Shown here: positions 9,118 through 18,873 of the stretch, in pieces | Layout of the letters: each line of letters begins with the position of its first letter | How positions within the stretch are numbered: the stretch's first letter is position 1 | NCBI GenBank assembly: GCA_003194525.1 | Contig: NBIV01000061.1 | Coordinates: forward strand, 62,001 to 126,000 | Source: Gracilariopsis chorda | Lineage: Eukaryota; Rhodophyta; Florideophyceae; Gracilariales; Gracilariaceae | DNA: 64,000 nt | Reading direction: 5' to 3' | Translations under genes and position numbers: made by a program | Notes under the pieces: model-generated | Database searches by the model: none | What the model saw: only the letters and a program-made list of their open reading frames with translations | Told to the model about the DNA's origin: nothing

Positions 9118-10566
9118 ATGCCAGTCCTTATTTGTGCCCTAACTTTCCTCATCCTCACACCTCTCACAACTCTTGCAGACCTCGTGAAGCACCCATCGTC
9201 AAGATGTAAAGCCAGTCAATCTCTTCATCCGGTAACCCCACGGATCCGCCTCCCTCCCGCAATGAACCTCCTCCTACATGATGAGGACACCTACGAAACC
9301 TTCTTCTCATATAACTTTGAGCATCATTCGATGCATGTAGATGATTCCTATCGATCTGATCGGTCTAAATGGATGAAGATCCATCGACGTTTCATCCCGA
9401 ACCATGATATAGACAAGCTACTGAACACGTCGTCGCAAATGCTCCCATTCAGCATTTCTGCTGATGTTCAGTTAACACGCTTTAACTCAGGAAAGTTTGT
9501 ACGCGAATACCTCGCTCCAGGGAAGGCACCAGCTCTGCCAACTTTGCAGTCGTACTTCAAAGAAGGTTTCGAGCTCATTCTTAATAGAATGCACTTGCGG
9601 TCTTCTGGCGTTGCGCGATTCGCCGATTCCTTATCTTCTTTCTGGCATGTTCGAGTTGAAAGTTCGTTGCATTTTTGTCCTCCCAGCTCATCAATGAAGC
9701 ATTCGTCCGATCCCTTAGCAGCAACCCTGCGGGCTGGAGAAACATTTGTTGTCGTCTTGGATGATGAACTAGCAGCTTATGTTCATGAAGATGTTCAGTC
9801 TTTTCCTTTACTCGATGACCTCGCCACAGATGCTCACAGCATTCTGTCTCGAGTCAGGAATCCATCACCGAGAACGTTTGCACTTGATGAAGGTGACATG
9901 CTTTATGTACCACGCGGCTCAGCATTTAATATTGTCGCACGAAATACTCCTGCGCTTTATATAAGTTTTCATGTGCGAACAGATGAGTTACCTGCTTCAT
10001 CAGTTTTACAATCCATTTCACGTGCTGCGCAGAAGAGATCTGAGGGTCCCTTGGACCAGTTTGCGACACCTCAACTTCCGTGGACTGATGTAGTGAGCTG
10101 TACTATACGTTTGGCGCATGAGTTGATTTCTCCACTACGTCGTTTTCTACCACTATCTGGTGGCATTTCTGAAGCACTAGAGGATGCTGGAAAACCAACA
10201 GGGCAGGAAGTTGCGGTAGATGTGCTACAGAAGTTTGTCGTAGCTGCTGTAGATGCCTTGTTCGATCCCTTCATCGAAGCAGTGGCACAGAAGGAAATAG
10301 ATGTTGATGATGCGCTCTTCAGTTGGGCTAATGACCTCTTCATCCGAAAGGAGAGCTCAGTGACTTATGGCCAGGCTAAAGAAATGTTTAAGCTTTGCAT
10401 GGACTGGCTTGGCCGTCAGAGCGATGCTCCTAATGACGGGGTCTCACAGCTTATACTGACCTGGTTCTCTGAGTTGGAAGAAAGAAGAAGAATCGAGTAT
10501 AAGGAAAGGATCAGTGCGTTTTCGATTCAAGGAATACAAGAAGATGCTGAAGACGACCTTATTTAG
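9118..10566 (+). CDS. Secreted cupin/JmjC-fold protein, metal site apparently lost
   Basis: 482 residues starting with a clear signal peptide (residues 1-20, PVLICALTFLILTPLTTLA). Residues ~55-285 follow the layout of Cupin_4/JmjC oxygenases (MINA53, NO66, bacterial RoxA): RFIPNHDIDKLL, TRFNSGKFVREYL, the mid-domain helix region, HFCPPSSS where the metal-binding H-x-D normally sits, and DEGDMLYVPRGSAFN where the second metal His normally follows P-R-G-x-x. Here that His is Phe (F270) and the H-x-D pair is not recognisable. The C-terminal ~190 residues fit the helical/winged-helix part of this family. The likely reading is a secretory-pathway, non-catalytic homologue of ribosomal oxygenases. 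Fold assignment rests on motif order, so remote similarity should be confirmed by profile search. Confidence 0.72.
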   Translation: MPVLICALTFLILTPLTTLADLVKHPSSRCKASQSLHPVTPRIRLPPAMNLLLHDEDTYETFFSYNFEHHSMHVDDSYRSDRSKWMKIHRRFIPNHDIDKLLNTSSQMLPFSISADVQLTRFNSGKFVREYLAPGKAPALPTLQSYFKEGFELILNRMHLRSSGVARFADSLSSFWHVRVESSLHFCPPSSSMKHSSDPLAATLRAGETFVVVLDDELAAYVHEDVQSFPLLDDLATDAHSILSRVRNPSPRTFALDEGDMLYVPRGSAFNIVARNTPALYISFHVRTDELPASSVLQSISRAAQKRSEGPLDQFATPQLPWTDVVSCTIRLAHELISPLRRFLPLSGGISEALEDAGKPTGQEVAVDVLQKFVVAAVDALFDPFIEAVAQKEIDVDDALFSWANDLFIRKESSVTYGQAKEMFKLCMDWLGRQSDAPNDGVSQLILTWFSELEERRRIEYKERISAFSIQGIQEDAEDDLI

Positions 10567-11431
10567 ACAGAAGACGAAGAGCTTTGTCAGTTGGCATAGT
10601 GGTTGTATAGTTGGGTGCACACTACTCCGCCTCCCCGTGGTCTACCTGTCTTTCTCCCTATGAGAAAGAATGGGTAACGATCGGAGGTTGGCAACTACTC
10701 CGGCCGTAAAGTCAAGAAACCACAGTCTCCGGGTAAGGGTTACCTCACTAAAAGTACATGATTTCAAAAGCATTCGATACGGCAGATCATACTCTACTTC
10801 GTTGTCGCTTGTGAGCACGTTCCAGAATAAGTGACCTCCCGCCTCTTAGACGGGATTATTATGGATGTTGGATACGGTATTCCGAAATGGCCGGATCTAG
10901 TGCTGGCCTTCCTTGATAGAGAAGGCTTCTTTTTACAGAAGCTTCAACGTAATTTCGGAATTAGGAACACCGCCCACAAACAACAACAACGACACACTGT
11001 TCTAACCTACGCCTCTTTTGCGTTTGCTCATAAGGGAAACATCGCCATGCGCCTTGATGACTCCGGTTTAAACAAGCAGTATACTGTCCGTGGGCTTATC
11101 AGAACCACACGCAGTACGCAACTAATATGATCTCAACGAAATTCTCATCCTCACGTGTCAAGAGCTAGAAAATATCTTCGTAGAACAAGAAGATCGTTCG
11201 TATCGAAACTTCAAATGTAGAGTTAAGAATTGAATACGAGACACCTTGTGCGCTTCTAGGTCCGACATGCACGCAACCTGACCTAGCGACATCATCTGGG
11301 ATACACCCACACCATGAAGTCTTAATGAGAATCATTCTTCGGTTATCGAAAGCAAATATTGGCTCTTTAGAGTCAAATCTCTCCAGTTGATTAAGGTTTC
11401 ATCATCTCTCTCTCTCTTTCGGGTACGCTAG
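10567..11431. other. Non-coding region
   Basis: No protein-like frame, RNA gene or tandem repeat recognised apart from a short CT run near 11405. The right side probably belongs to the decayed retroelement that follows. Confidence 0.4.
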
Positions 11432-12090
11432 TTATTTCCTACTTAGCGCAAAACGCTTCATATGAAAGTAGCGCTCTCTCACGAGGTAAACCAGCATTCT
11501 TTCAGGCCATTTCTTGAGGATTTCTTGAACACGAAGTCCTTGTCTATCACGCATATTCGGCAAACATAACCTTCTTGAAGAGTTTCGTAGAGGACATCGC
11601 AGAACAAAGTGCTCTACATCATTTAGCACTCCTGGTCTACATTAGCACGCCAGTCGTCTTTTCAATAAGTAAGAACCCAAAGGATGTAAACAAGGAGTGT
11701 GACCAACTGCCAGTTGCACCAATGCTACCTCTGCTTCTCTTTGGGAAATGGTCCTCTGCAGCATTTGTGGGATACTCTTTAAAATCGATGCACCTCTTCT
11801 CTTGCTTGAAAGCCGCCTCTTCACATCTGCATAATCGACAGGTAATTCAACTTGGTTCTGTATCGGTAAATCCAGAGCTTCTTTCGCTAATGCATTGACA
11901 ATTTCATTTTGGTAGAGACCACAGTGACTTGGTACCCACAAAATATCTACAATGCACTCTCACTGATCTTAAACAGACTTTCATCATCTGCATGCTTACG
12001 TTTCTCTTGTTGTTGATATTCGATTCACTCAGTTCTCCAATTCCCAAGATACGGTGCTGATCCCCAGCGTAGGGCATCCTTTGCATAAAA
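11432..12090 (-). pseudogene. Decayed non-LTR retrotransposon 3' end (RNase H and C-terminal knuckle region)
   Basis: Read on the minus strand, the sequence gives an RNase H piece, WVPSHCGLYQNEIVNALAKEAL (11880-11945), then VGHTPCLHPLGSYLLKR, and after a frame change DVEHFVLRCPLRNSSRR (11580-11620). This order (RNase H, then a cysteine-containing VEHFLLxCP motif) is the standard C-terminus of non-LTR retrotransposon proteins with an RNase H domain. Frameshifts and stops interrupt it several times and the reverse transcriptase part is not recognisable. It is related to the remnant at 61583-62268 on the same strand. Confidence 0.75.
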
Positions 12091-12192
12091 TAAGCTCCTC
12101 AGGCAGACCCCGTCACTGATCCAATCGGCTGCCATCTTATTCTAAGCAGTTGGACGCTCAGCGCACGACGACAGGCGAGGAATTGTATTATG

Positions 12193-12552
12193 CTACAGCA
12201 GGAGGAGAGTGGGGCGCAGGCGGTTCCCAGTAAACCCTTCTACTTCATCATACTTCTCAATAGTGACGATCAGATTGCTGGGCTCCTTCATGACGACGGA
12301 ATGGGAAAAACTCAGATCAAATCAGAACGGATGCAAGCCTCTCTCTCACCAGAATTGCAACAAACAGTACAAGCGTAGGAGAACGTAGTCCTTCACAAAA
12401 CGTGAGACATCTGCGACAGTTACGTTGTATCCCGCATTTCGCCGTCTCCCAATGGAGTAAAATGCATCGCTGCATAACTTCCGTTCCAAACGTTCTGTCC
12501 AATTGGCTTCTTGTGTTACCTTTCTGTTGGTAATGACCGTGACAGCCGCCAT
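12193..12552 (-). CDS. Candidate small gene, possibly two exons, function unknown
   Basis: An ATG at 12552 opens 68 codons beginning MAAVTVITNRKVTQEANWTE with balanced, protein-like composition. The frame ends at a TGA that overlaps a canonical donor (GTGAGA at 12349). Removing 12349-12311 (39 bases, acceptor CTGAG) continues in frame into EPSNLIVTIEKYDEVEGF and stops at 12193, giving 106 residues. The evidence is composition and frame continuity only. The putative intron is very short and lacks a pyrimidine tract, so exon 1 alone or a non-coding explanation remain possible. No family recognised. Confidence 0.28.
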
Positions 12553-13178
12553 TGCGTAGTTCGAAGATCTCCACGTCTCCTCCGTCTCAAATCAATATAT
12601 TCAAATCTGATCCGTACTAGGGTGGCGGCATCAACGGTACAGCTCTGTGACGGCGAGTAGCAGTGGAAAAGCCCATCTTCAGGATAGAATTACAACTTGC
12701 GACGATGTCTTCCAACACACCCCGTGTTCGTTGTATATTCAAACCATGACGTCCGAGCGAATCCTATTTGCGTTCGCATTAGTGAAGAATACCCTACCGT
12801 GACACGTCCACGGAGCTAGGCCAGTCCTGGGCTCATGTCTGAGGGGTTCCAAGTAGATAGGGGGAATGCAAAGCAACAACCTGACAGAGTTAGGCTTGTA
12901 AACCAGGGAATGATCAGTTCCATGCACGCTACCTTTCAATTCGAACGACAACATGTGACGCAGATATTTGTAGATCTCAGGTTACGCGGTTCTCTTGTTA
13001 CATTTCGCATTCGCTTCTTCTGGCGAACATAAGAGTGACGCTATGATCGCCGTCAAATTGTGTCAGCGTGCTGAACATCAATTGAAGATTGCGAACACCG
13101 TCTGTGAAAAGCGGGACGCGCAAATCTACGACAACCAAGCGACGATACAAGAGTACAAAAGGCCGATAGACGTTGGGG

Positions 13179-13610
13179 ATGAGCAATGTCTTCCACCCCA
13201 TCCTCCCTCACGCAACCGCAATGGCTCTCTCGAAGCTCAGCTCAAAGCGCGAGAAGACCAACAAGGTGAAAGCTCCACCACATAGCGAGGGACTATCCAC
13301 AATGACTCTGGCTGGTCCCGTATCGCTGGTGGAGGTCGCCAACTGCGTGCAGGAGGAGGCCGACAAAAGCCAAGGACAAAAGCGAAAGCGGTCCAACGGC
13401 ATGTCGGAGGAAAACATCCTTTCGCCGGAGTGCAAACGCATCCGGCGGAAGACCCCCAAAGCAGCGCAAGCCGAGTTAGATAATCAGGCTGCGCGAAGCA
13501 AGGGGGGCGGCTCGAAGGCCAGCCGCAAAAGAGTGAAACTCACTCTTTCATCATCTCAACGTCTCCGCCTCCCTCCAAAGAAGAGATGGCGATACGAGTG
13601 CGATAGATGA
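13179..13610 (+). CDS. Hypothetical basic protein with nuclear-localisation-like motifs
   Basis: 143 residues from the ATG at 13179. The sequence is rich in Lys, Arg and Ser, with QKRKRS, CKRIRRKTPK and PPKKRWR clusters that could serve as nuclear localisation signals. An overlapping frame just upstream (12995-13285) has coiled-coil-like content (LKIANTVCEKRDAQIYDNQ), so the two may be pieces of one gene separated by an intron or frameshift. I recognise no domain. Treat as tentative. Confidence 0.33.
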   Translation: MSNVFHPILPHATAMALSKLSSKREKTNKVKAPPHSEGLSTMTLAGPVSLVEVANCVQEEADKSQGQKRKRSNGMSEENILSPECKRIRRKTPKAAQAELDNQAARSKGGGSKASRKRVKLTLSSSQRLRLPPKKRWRYECDR

Positions 13611-14234
13611 TTTGTATAGATAGGGCCTTCATATAAATAACAGTTTTCTTTCATCTTGTGTGTCTTTGTGTCTTTGTGGCTTTCAACACCTTTGCGCCCT
13701 TCTTCTTATAGATACGACTTTGTACAGTAGCTTTGTTTCAAATTAGATTGCCACCGTCCTTTCGAATTGTTAGGAAGACAAGGGAAACATCTCTCCATCG
13801 GCATCGGCTTCCCCTTCAATCCCTACTCCAAACAATAGTGAAGAATCTTCTAGCTCTATCCGCTTGCAAAACATTTTGTTGCGTGTGTGTTGTTGTCTCT
13901 TCCTTCATTACCAAATATGATATAATTAGATACTTCGCGCGTAATGAAGAACAAAAAGCATCATCTAGGAGGGGCAAGTAACAAACTCGGATGGTTAGCA
14001 ACATTCCATTTTCGAAAAAGGGAAAATACTTAATGATCGAGGTCTCAGAGTGCGGTAAAGCAATAAGGCCAGAGTGTCTTCGTCTCGTCGCACCAAAAAA
14101 AGTCGACAATCAGTGACAAATATCGTGCCGTTATCATCATGATCATTGTGGGCAAGGAGTTGCAAGAACGTACCTCAGCCAAACTGATGCCATGCGGCTA
14201 TGGCGGAGAACTCACATAATGAGGTGGCTGGAAA
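13611..14234. other. Non-coding AT-richer region
   Basis: Contains only short open frames with unlikely composition. The segment 13635-13690 has TGTCTTTGTG repeats of no clear meaning. Likely the 3' flank of both neighbours. Confidence 0.35.
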
Positions 14235-14722
14235 TCATTTCCAATTGACTTCGCCGTCAAAGTCTTCTTCTTCGACAGTGCCTGTCATGTAAAGGTTGTA
14301 TCCGAGTGTCTTGGGTTTATCTGCATCCGCAGCCACTGCTCAGCACACATGGCCTTCCACAATGACGAGGGCGCTATTGTTGATTAGTACAACGGCAGAA
14401 CCTGCAACGCGGCTCTCCCGTTTCCCTGCGATGAGGAATAATTGGACATGTCTGTACCCGGCTCTTGTAGCAATTATGCAACACAAGCGTCAACCGGCTG
14501 TCCACACTGCAGCGATAGATATAACTCCTTGAGTCTTTGAAGAAGTCCAACGATCTTGGGTGGGATTTGAAGGGGAGACGCTCCCGTCTCGAAGCGCCAT
14601 ACGACTCGTTCGGCACGCGATCTGTCTACAACGAGGTAGCACTCGTAGTGCGATCGGTGTTTTTGTCCTGACTGGGCGTATGTGGTACCTTGATACTCAA
14701 TAATCAATGTCCATCGCTCAGT
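14235..14722 (-). pseudogene. Broken coding region of unknown family
   Basis: Two minus-strand frames read as good protein. The first (14722-14474) includes ERWTLIIEYQGTTYAQS, ECYLVVDRSRAERVVWRFE and PKIVGLLQRLKELYLSL. The second, shifted frame (about 14480-14235) includes GYRHVQLFLIAGKRESRV, GSAVVLINNSALVIVEGHV, an in-frame TGA, then KTLGYNLYMTGTVEEEDF and a stop. Composition and alternating hydrophobic pattern argue that this is or was coding, broken by one frameshift and one nonsense codon. An alternative is a real gene with unrecognised introns. I do not recognise the family. Confidence 0.45.
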
Positions 14723-15419
14723 TCAAAAGCAACAGCTCTATCACAAACATAATGTACGCACATGGTTAGTTATGAAGGTTATCGAAACCGACAAGACCTC
14801 TAGGTCATTGAGTCAATTCGCCTCGGTATGTGCAGAATTTGTCGTCCTGTCTCCTGTGAAAGAAGCATTCCGTGAGAGAAACGCTTCACAGTCTCATCAC
14901 TGGCAATTGCACGCAAATGGGTAGGCACTTACTGAATTATAATCAAGTGCACCAAAGCTAGGTCCACCAAGTTCCACCCCTGGCGCGAAAGTTGAGGCAA
15001 ACCCAAACCTTTATTCCCATAAGAGCCCCGCACATGCAGAAATCGTTTTCTACTAGGTACCTGCAACTCAAAAACGTTTGATGAGCAATCTAGACATGTC
15101 AGTTCGCGGTGAGATTCGGATAGTCGGATTGAAGACTGCGCATTGCCTCAGAGTATATGGTTGACGTCGAACGAAAGTTCGAATGGTCGTCTTATCGCTA
15201 GTTGATGCAAGTTCCGATAGAGCTAATACAAATAGCATCACTGACATTCGCAGCATGAGAGTGAAAGGTGAACACAATACTTACCAAAATTGCGAAGGCA
15301 TAAACTCCTGGTCTTACGCCAACAGGTATATTCTGAGGTGAAGTGAAGTTCTATTATGGTCTGTGAGAGCACATTAACTCACAAGTAAAACATGTTAAGG
15401 ATATTCCGTCATTGCTAGG
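14723..15419. other. Non-coding region downstream of pyrophosphatase gene
   Basis: No protein-like frame or RNA gene recognised; the part next to 15420 should include the 3' UTR of the pyrophosphatase gene. Confidence 0.4.
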
Positions 15420-16310
15420 TTACTTCAGGGAGAGCTCATCTTCATTCTCAATCTTCCCGTTCTTCAAGTCGGCCCAACTGTTATGAGTCTCTAGGACAAC
15501 AGACTGGGCGAAAGCGGAATTCTTTGCTACTCCACCATATGCATATTCGTTTTCACCCTTTCCTTCCGCTGTCTTGTACAGTCGGAACCATTCCCTCACT
15601 TCATGAACCTTGCCAGGGAACACTTTCTCGACATCGTCGATGTCACTGACTTCAGCAGCTTTAGGGTCGTCAGTATTAATAGCGAGAATCTTCCAATCAA
15701 TCTCACCTTCATCCAACAAAGCGAGACATCCCAAAACTTTCACCTTGTACACGGCACCAAACGGCATGATGGAGTCACCAATCTCACAGACGTCTATGGG
15801 ATCACCATCACCACAAACGTTGAGTTCAGGGTTGATCGAGGAGGGATCCTCCCAGGTCTGTGGGATGGCGCCGTAGTTGATGAGAGATGGGCCGTACTTG
15901 TAAAAACGTAGCTCACCCTTCTTTATGTCCTGCTTGATAGGGGTACTTGTCTCATCAGTGGCGATCTCCATCTTAGCCTGAGTTCCTCGCGGGATCTCAT
16001 TGACGAAATGGACGACTGACTTGTCGGACGGATCTGGGTAAAGCGGAATGTCGTGCCACGGGGATACCTGCGATTCATCTGCAGAACGGAAGAAAAGTCT
16101 ATATCCCTTTGTGTTGGATTCCCCAACCGACTCAGTGCGTACGGGGAGCACACTGGTGGAGGCGTGGTGCATGCGAATTGAAACGCGGGGACGACTAGCC
16201 CGCGGAACCTTCGGGACAGATACTCGCAACGGGGATCGGGAGCATACGCCATGGATGCTGAGAGGGCGTCTGGCGATGGTGGCCGGAGTTGTGAACGCGG
16301 AGATACGCAT
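15420..16310 (-). CDS. Soluble inorganic pyrophosphatase (family I), probably plastid-targeted
   Basis: 296 residues from the ATG at 16310; an ATG at 16586 in the same frame would add 92 residues but those have non-protein-like composition. The first ~65 residues are rich in Ser, Arg and Ala (MRISAFTTPATIARRP) and look like a transit peptide. The catalytic core follows: FVNEIPRGTQAKMEI (105-116 region), the family signature CGDGDPIDVCEI (DGDPIDV at 168-174, metal-binding aspartates), KVLGCLALLDEGEIDWKI, and WFRLYKTAEGKGENEYAYGG near the end. The enzyme hydrolyses pyrophosphate to two phosphates and pulls biosynthetic reactions forward. The eukaryotic family I length and the N-terminal extension match the plastid isoform of algae and plants. 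Confidence 0.95.
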   Translation of the reverse strand: MRISAFTTPATIARRPLSIHGVCSRSPLRVSVPKVPRASRPRVSIRMHHASTSVLPVRTESVGESNTKGYRLFFRSADESQVSPWHDIPLYPDPSDKSVVHFVNEIPRGTQAKMEIATDETSTPIKQDIKKGELRFYKYGPSLINYGAIPQTWEDPSSINPELNVCGDGDPIDVCEIGDSIMPFGAVYKVKVLGCLALLDEGEIDWKILAINTDDPKAAEVSDIDDVEKVFPGKVHEVREWFRLYKTAEGKGENEYAYGGVAKNSAFAQSVVLETHNSWADLKNGKIENEDELSLK

Positions 16311-17064
16311 TGTGTGACCAGTGGTAGTAGCTGGACTTGAGAAAAAGATGGATAGATTGGTATGGACGATGATCGCTCTATGCAGGTTCAGAATCCCAAC
16401 TTCAGATGAAGTCTTGTCTGCGGAATTCGCGGTCAATGAGCACCACCTAAAATAACACAAGGGTGAACCGCCGGTTGAGCACAAGACCTCCTTCGGTGAC
16501 CACCCGACGGTCGGAGCTGAGAGAGAGATCAGATTGACATGTCGGGTCAACTTCAACGGCTGGGGAGAATTGCAAGATCTGATCATGGGAGTCAATCGTG
16601 AGCTAATGTAGATACAGTAATACTATCGAGCAATTTGCATCCTTCACCTTCGCCACATGCATGGGCGCTGCAGAGAGTGCTGTTTTTGGGAAGTCTGAAT
16701 CCATGATTTGTCAGATGCACGTAAGGGTATGTCAGCTCGTCCACGTTAGCTACGTGTACCCTTGGTGGTTCGACTTAAGGAACCTAAAAGAATCTCATCG
16801 ACTTGTTGAGATTCTTTTCGGTTCCTTGACGACACAGGGGTGTGATCCAACCCAGTCCTCACATTATGAAGTAGACGTGGAGTAGGCGTCTTGTCAGAAC
16901 CTGATTACGTTAAACACAACTTTGTACCCGTGATTTTGTTTCGGTTCTGTGAAACCCCCGAAATAAGTGCTGCAAGATTCATACCTGCTTCGAGGTATAC
17001 CATGCCATCGACAGGGAGAAAGGGTCTTAGAAACTTTCTATCGAGCGTTTCAATTTCATGAGTG
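16311..17064. other. Intergenic region between GCFC-like and pyrophosphatase genes
   Basis: Holds the promoter side of the pyrophosphatase gene and the 3' side of the GCFC-like gene (both on the minus strand). The notable content is the long hairpin at 16777-16827. Confidence 0.5.
16777..16827. repeat. Long perfect-like inverted repeat (21-bp stem, 9-nt loop)
   Basis: Arms 16777-16797 and 16807-16827 are reverse complements over 21 positions with a single mismatch, around a 9-base loop. A stem of this size is far beyond what short random palindromes give. It sits about 240 bp past the stop of the GCFC-like gene, so in that gene's transcript it would be a 3' UTR hairpin; on its own it resembles a small hairpin-RNA precursor. 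Confidence 0.8.
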
Positions 17065-18873
17065 TCACACCTCAACGTTGCTTTTTTCAATCGGTGCGCT
17101 TCGTGAGAGAAACTTCTGTCGAGCTTTTTCTGTGTCACCCCGAAGATAGGGAAAGCTGGTAATCCATTCTACGTCCTTTGTCGAATCCTCGAGCCCGCAA
17201 ATTGCCTCACACATATCAAGTCCCTGGAGAAGGCCTGGGTCTATCTGAGTTTGCTTCGCGAGCAGTATTGCGCCTCTCAGGGCCAACCTTACGCCGTCAC
17301 TTTTCAGTGAGTCACAAGCGCGAATCTCCACCATAAACCTGTCTTCCAACGCCTCTCGGATTACTTCAGAGGCCCCCGGCACAGCCCCGACTACGCAGTT
17401 CACTACCTTCCCGACATGTTCACAACTCTCCTGCAATCTTGGTTCCCATCTTGCCCGTATCCATGTTGCAAACCGTTTTATCCCAAAACCTAACACCACG
17501 TTCGGCATCATTTGTTCCCTGTGTGCCAAGTCGCAAATCCAATTGATGTCATTTTGAACCACAGCCACGTTCCCATACAGTTTCCCCAACGCGCACTCAG
17601 CAGAAGTCGAGTTGTATTCGTCGGGATATCGCTCATGCCAGTCGCTCATAACTTTCATAATATGGTCTAGTTGCAGCTTCTCTTGAAACCCACGAGCTTC
17701 ATCACCAATATCGCGGATTAGGCGGCCGCCCCATTCGACAAAACCCTCGCTCAGTTCTCCGATCCCTCTGAGATGCCCTTCTCGTTCCCGTCCAAACTGA
17801 TCAGTTCCCCCCGTCAGTCCAATCATGTTTTCCTTTATCCGTTGCTTCATATCCGTATCGACCATGCTTCCTAATCTTTCAATGACTTCAGCATTATCTG
17901 CAGCATTTCTCGAAGCAGTTGAAACACAGGCGACAAGCCTTTCATACAGCTCAACTTTTCGTTGAATGTCTTCAACCTTTTCCTTGACCGTCTCGTCAAT
18001 ACGGTCATTCTGTTTGACGACTTCTTGAAGACGCGTGATTTTTTGCTCGACAAATGCTTGACGCCCTGCAAGTGAGTCGACTTGTCTTTGAATATCAAGT
18101 TTCAACTTTTTGTACAGTCCCGACTGTAGACCTTCCTCTTCGGCATCTCGTATCAACCTTGTTTCGCGTCTTGCTGTAGCTTCTTCGTCCCCTCCATGTT
18201 TCAGTCCTCCGCGTCTCATGAGTTGCGTCTCCCACTCTTCCTCACCGCTCTCACTACCGCTAGCCTCATCGCCTCTAATAGGTATGTTCGAAACAGGTTC
18301 AATTTCTATGTCATCATCATCATATATGCCAGCGTTCCAAGCGGCCGAAAACGGTTGGGCTTTGACGGTGCCAGGTGTGTGTTTCTCCTCGCGTTTTGGC
18401 ACGGGCTGTGATAGCGCGGGAGTATGTTGATACGGCGTATTCGATTTTTCTGTTTCTCCCGTGCCGACGACAGTTTCCTTAGGCGTCACCGTTTCTTGGG
18501 AACGCTGCTCACTGTGTGTCCCTGTGGCTTTGGGTTGGCGCTCTTGCAGATACTTTTCTTGGGAGAACGGTTTAATGCGTAACTGATCCTTCAGCTGCCT
18601 CAAGGTTTCCTGTGAATAAGAAGTCTGATTTGCTTCAGAGTTGTTCACATCTTGCTCATATCCGGCGACAAGCGGGGCTTGCTTGAGCTTTGCTTGAAAA
18701 CGAGATTTCGTGCGCGCAGATGGGTTGCGAGTATTCAAAGAGTCCTCTACATGCTGCTGACTTTGTGTGGGGGATGACCTATCCGAAGCTGTTCGCCGTC
18801 TTTTCTGAACACTGCTGGCTTTTCGACGGCGTTTAGTGAACAGATTTGGCTCGGGTTTTTGGGTGCCGGTCAT
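17065..18873 (-). CDS. GCFC/PAXBP1-like protein (spliceosome disassembly/ILP1 family candidate)
   Basis: 602 residues from a true ATG. The N-terminus is basic (LFTKRRRKAS, QKRRRTAS), then a disordered region, an acidic patch IYDDDDIEIEP (183-193), and EEEWETQLMRRGG (211-223), which matches the EE-WE--QI-KG motif of PAXBP1/ILP1/GCF2 proteins. A coiled coil runs about 255-335. The C-terminal region (about 375-590) with HIMKVMSDWHERYPDEYNS, ALGKLYGN and WIRARWEPRL fits the GCFC domain. Family members act in the nucleus with the DHX15-type helicase in intron-lariat complex disassembly or in transcription. Assignment is from motif order, not from close similarity; function is inferred. Confidence 0.65.
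   Translation of the reverse strand: MTGTQKPEPNLFTKRRRKASSVQKRRRTASDRSSPTQSQQHVEDSLNTRNPSARTKSRFQAKLKQAPLVAGYEQDVNNSEANQTSYSQETLRQLKDQLRIKPFSQEKYLQERQPKATGTHSEQRSQETVTPKETVVGTGETEKSNTPYQHTPALSQPVPKREEKHTPGTVKAQPFSAAWNAGIYDDDDIEIEPVSNIPIRGDEASGSESGEEEWETQLMRRGGLKHGGDEEATARRETRLIRDAEEEGLQSGLYKKLKLDIQRQVDSLAGRQAFVEQKITRLQEVVKQNDRIDETVKEKVEDIQRKVELYERLVACVSTASRNAADNAEVIERLGSMVDTDMKQRIKENMIGLTGGTDQFGREREGHLRGIGELSEGFVEWGGRLIRDIGDEARGFQEKLQLDHIMKVMSDWHERYPDEYNSTSAECALGKLYGNVAVVQNDINWICDLAHREQMMPNVVLGFGIKRFATWIRARWEPRLQESCEHVGKVVNCVVGAVPGASEVIREALEDRFMVEIRACDSLKSDGVRLALRGAILLAKQTQIDPGLLQGLDMCEAICGLEDSTKDVEWITSFPYLRGDTEKARQKFLSRSAPIEKSNVEV

Noticed and set aside
16311-16586. N-terminal extension of the pyrophosphatase to the upstream ATG
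   Set aside because: Composition is not like a targeting peptide, and the downstream ATG at 16310 gives a normal transit peptide and family length.
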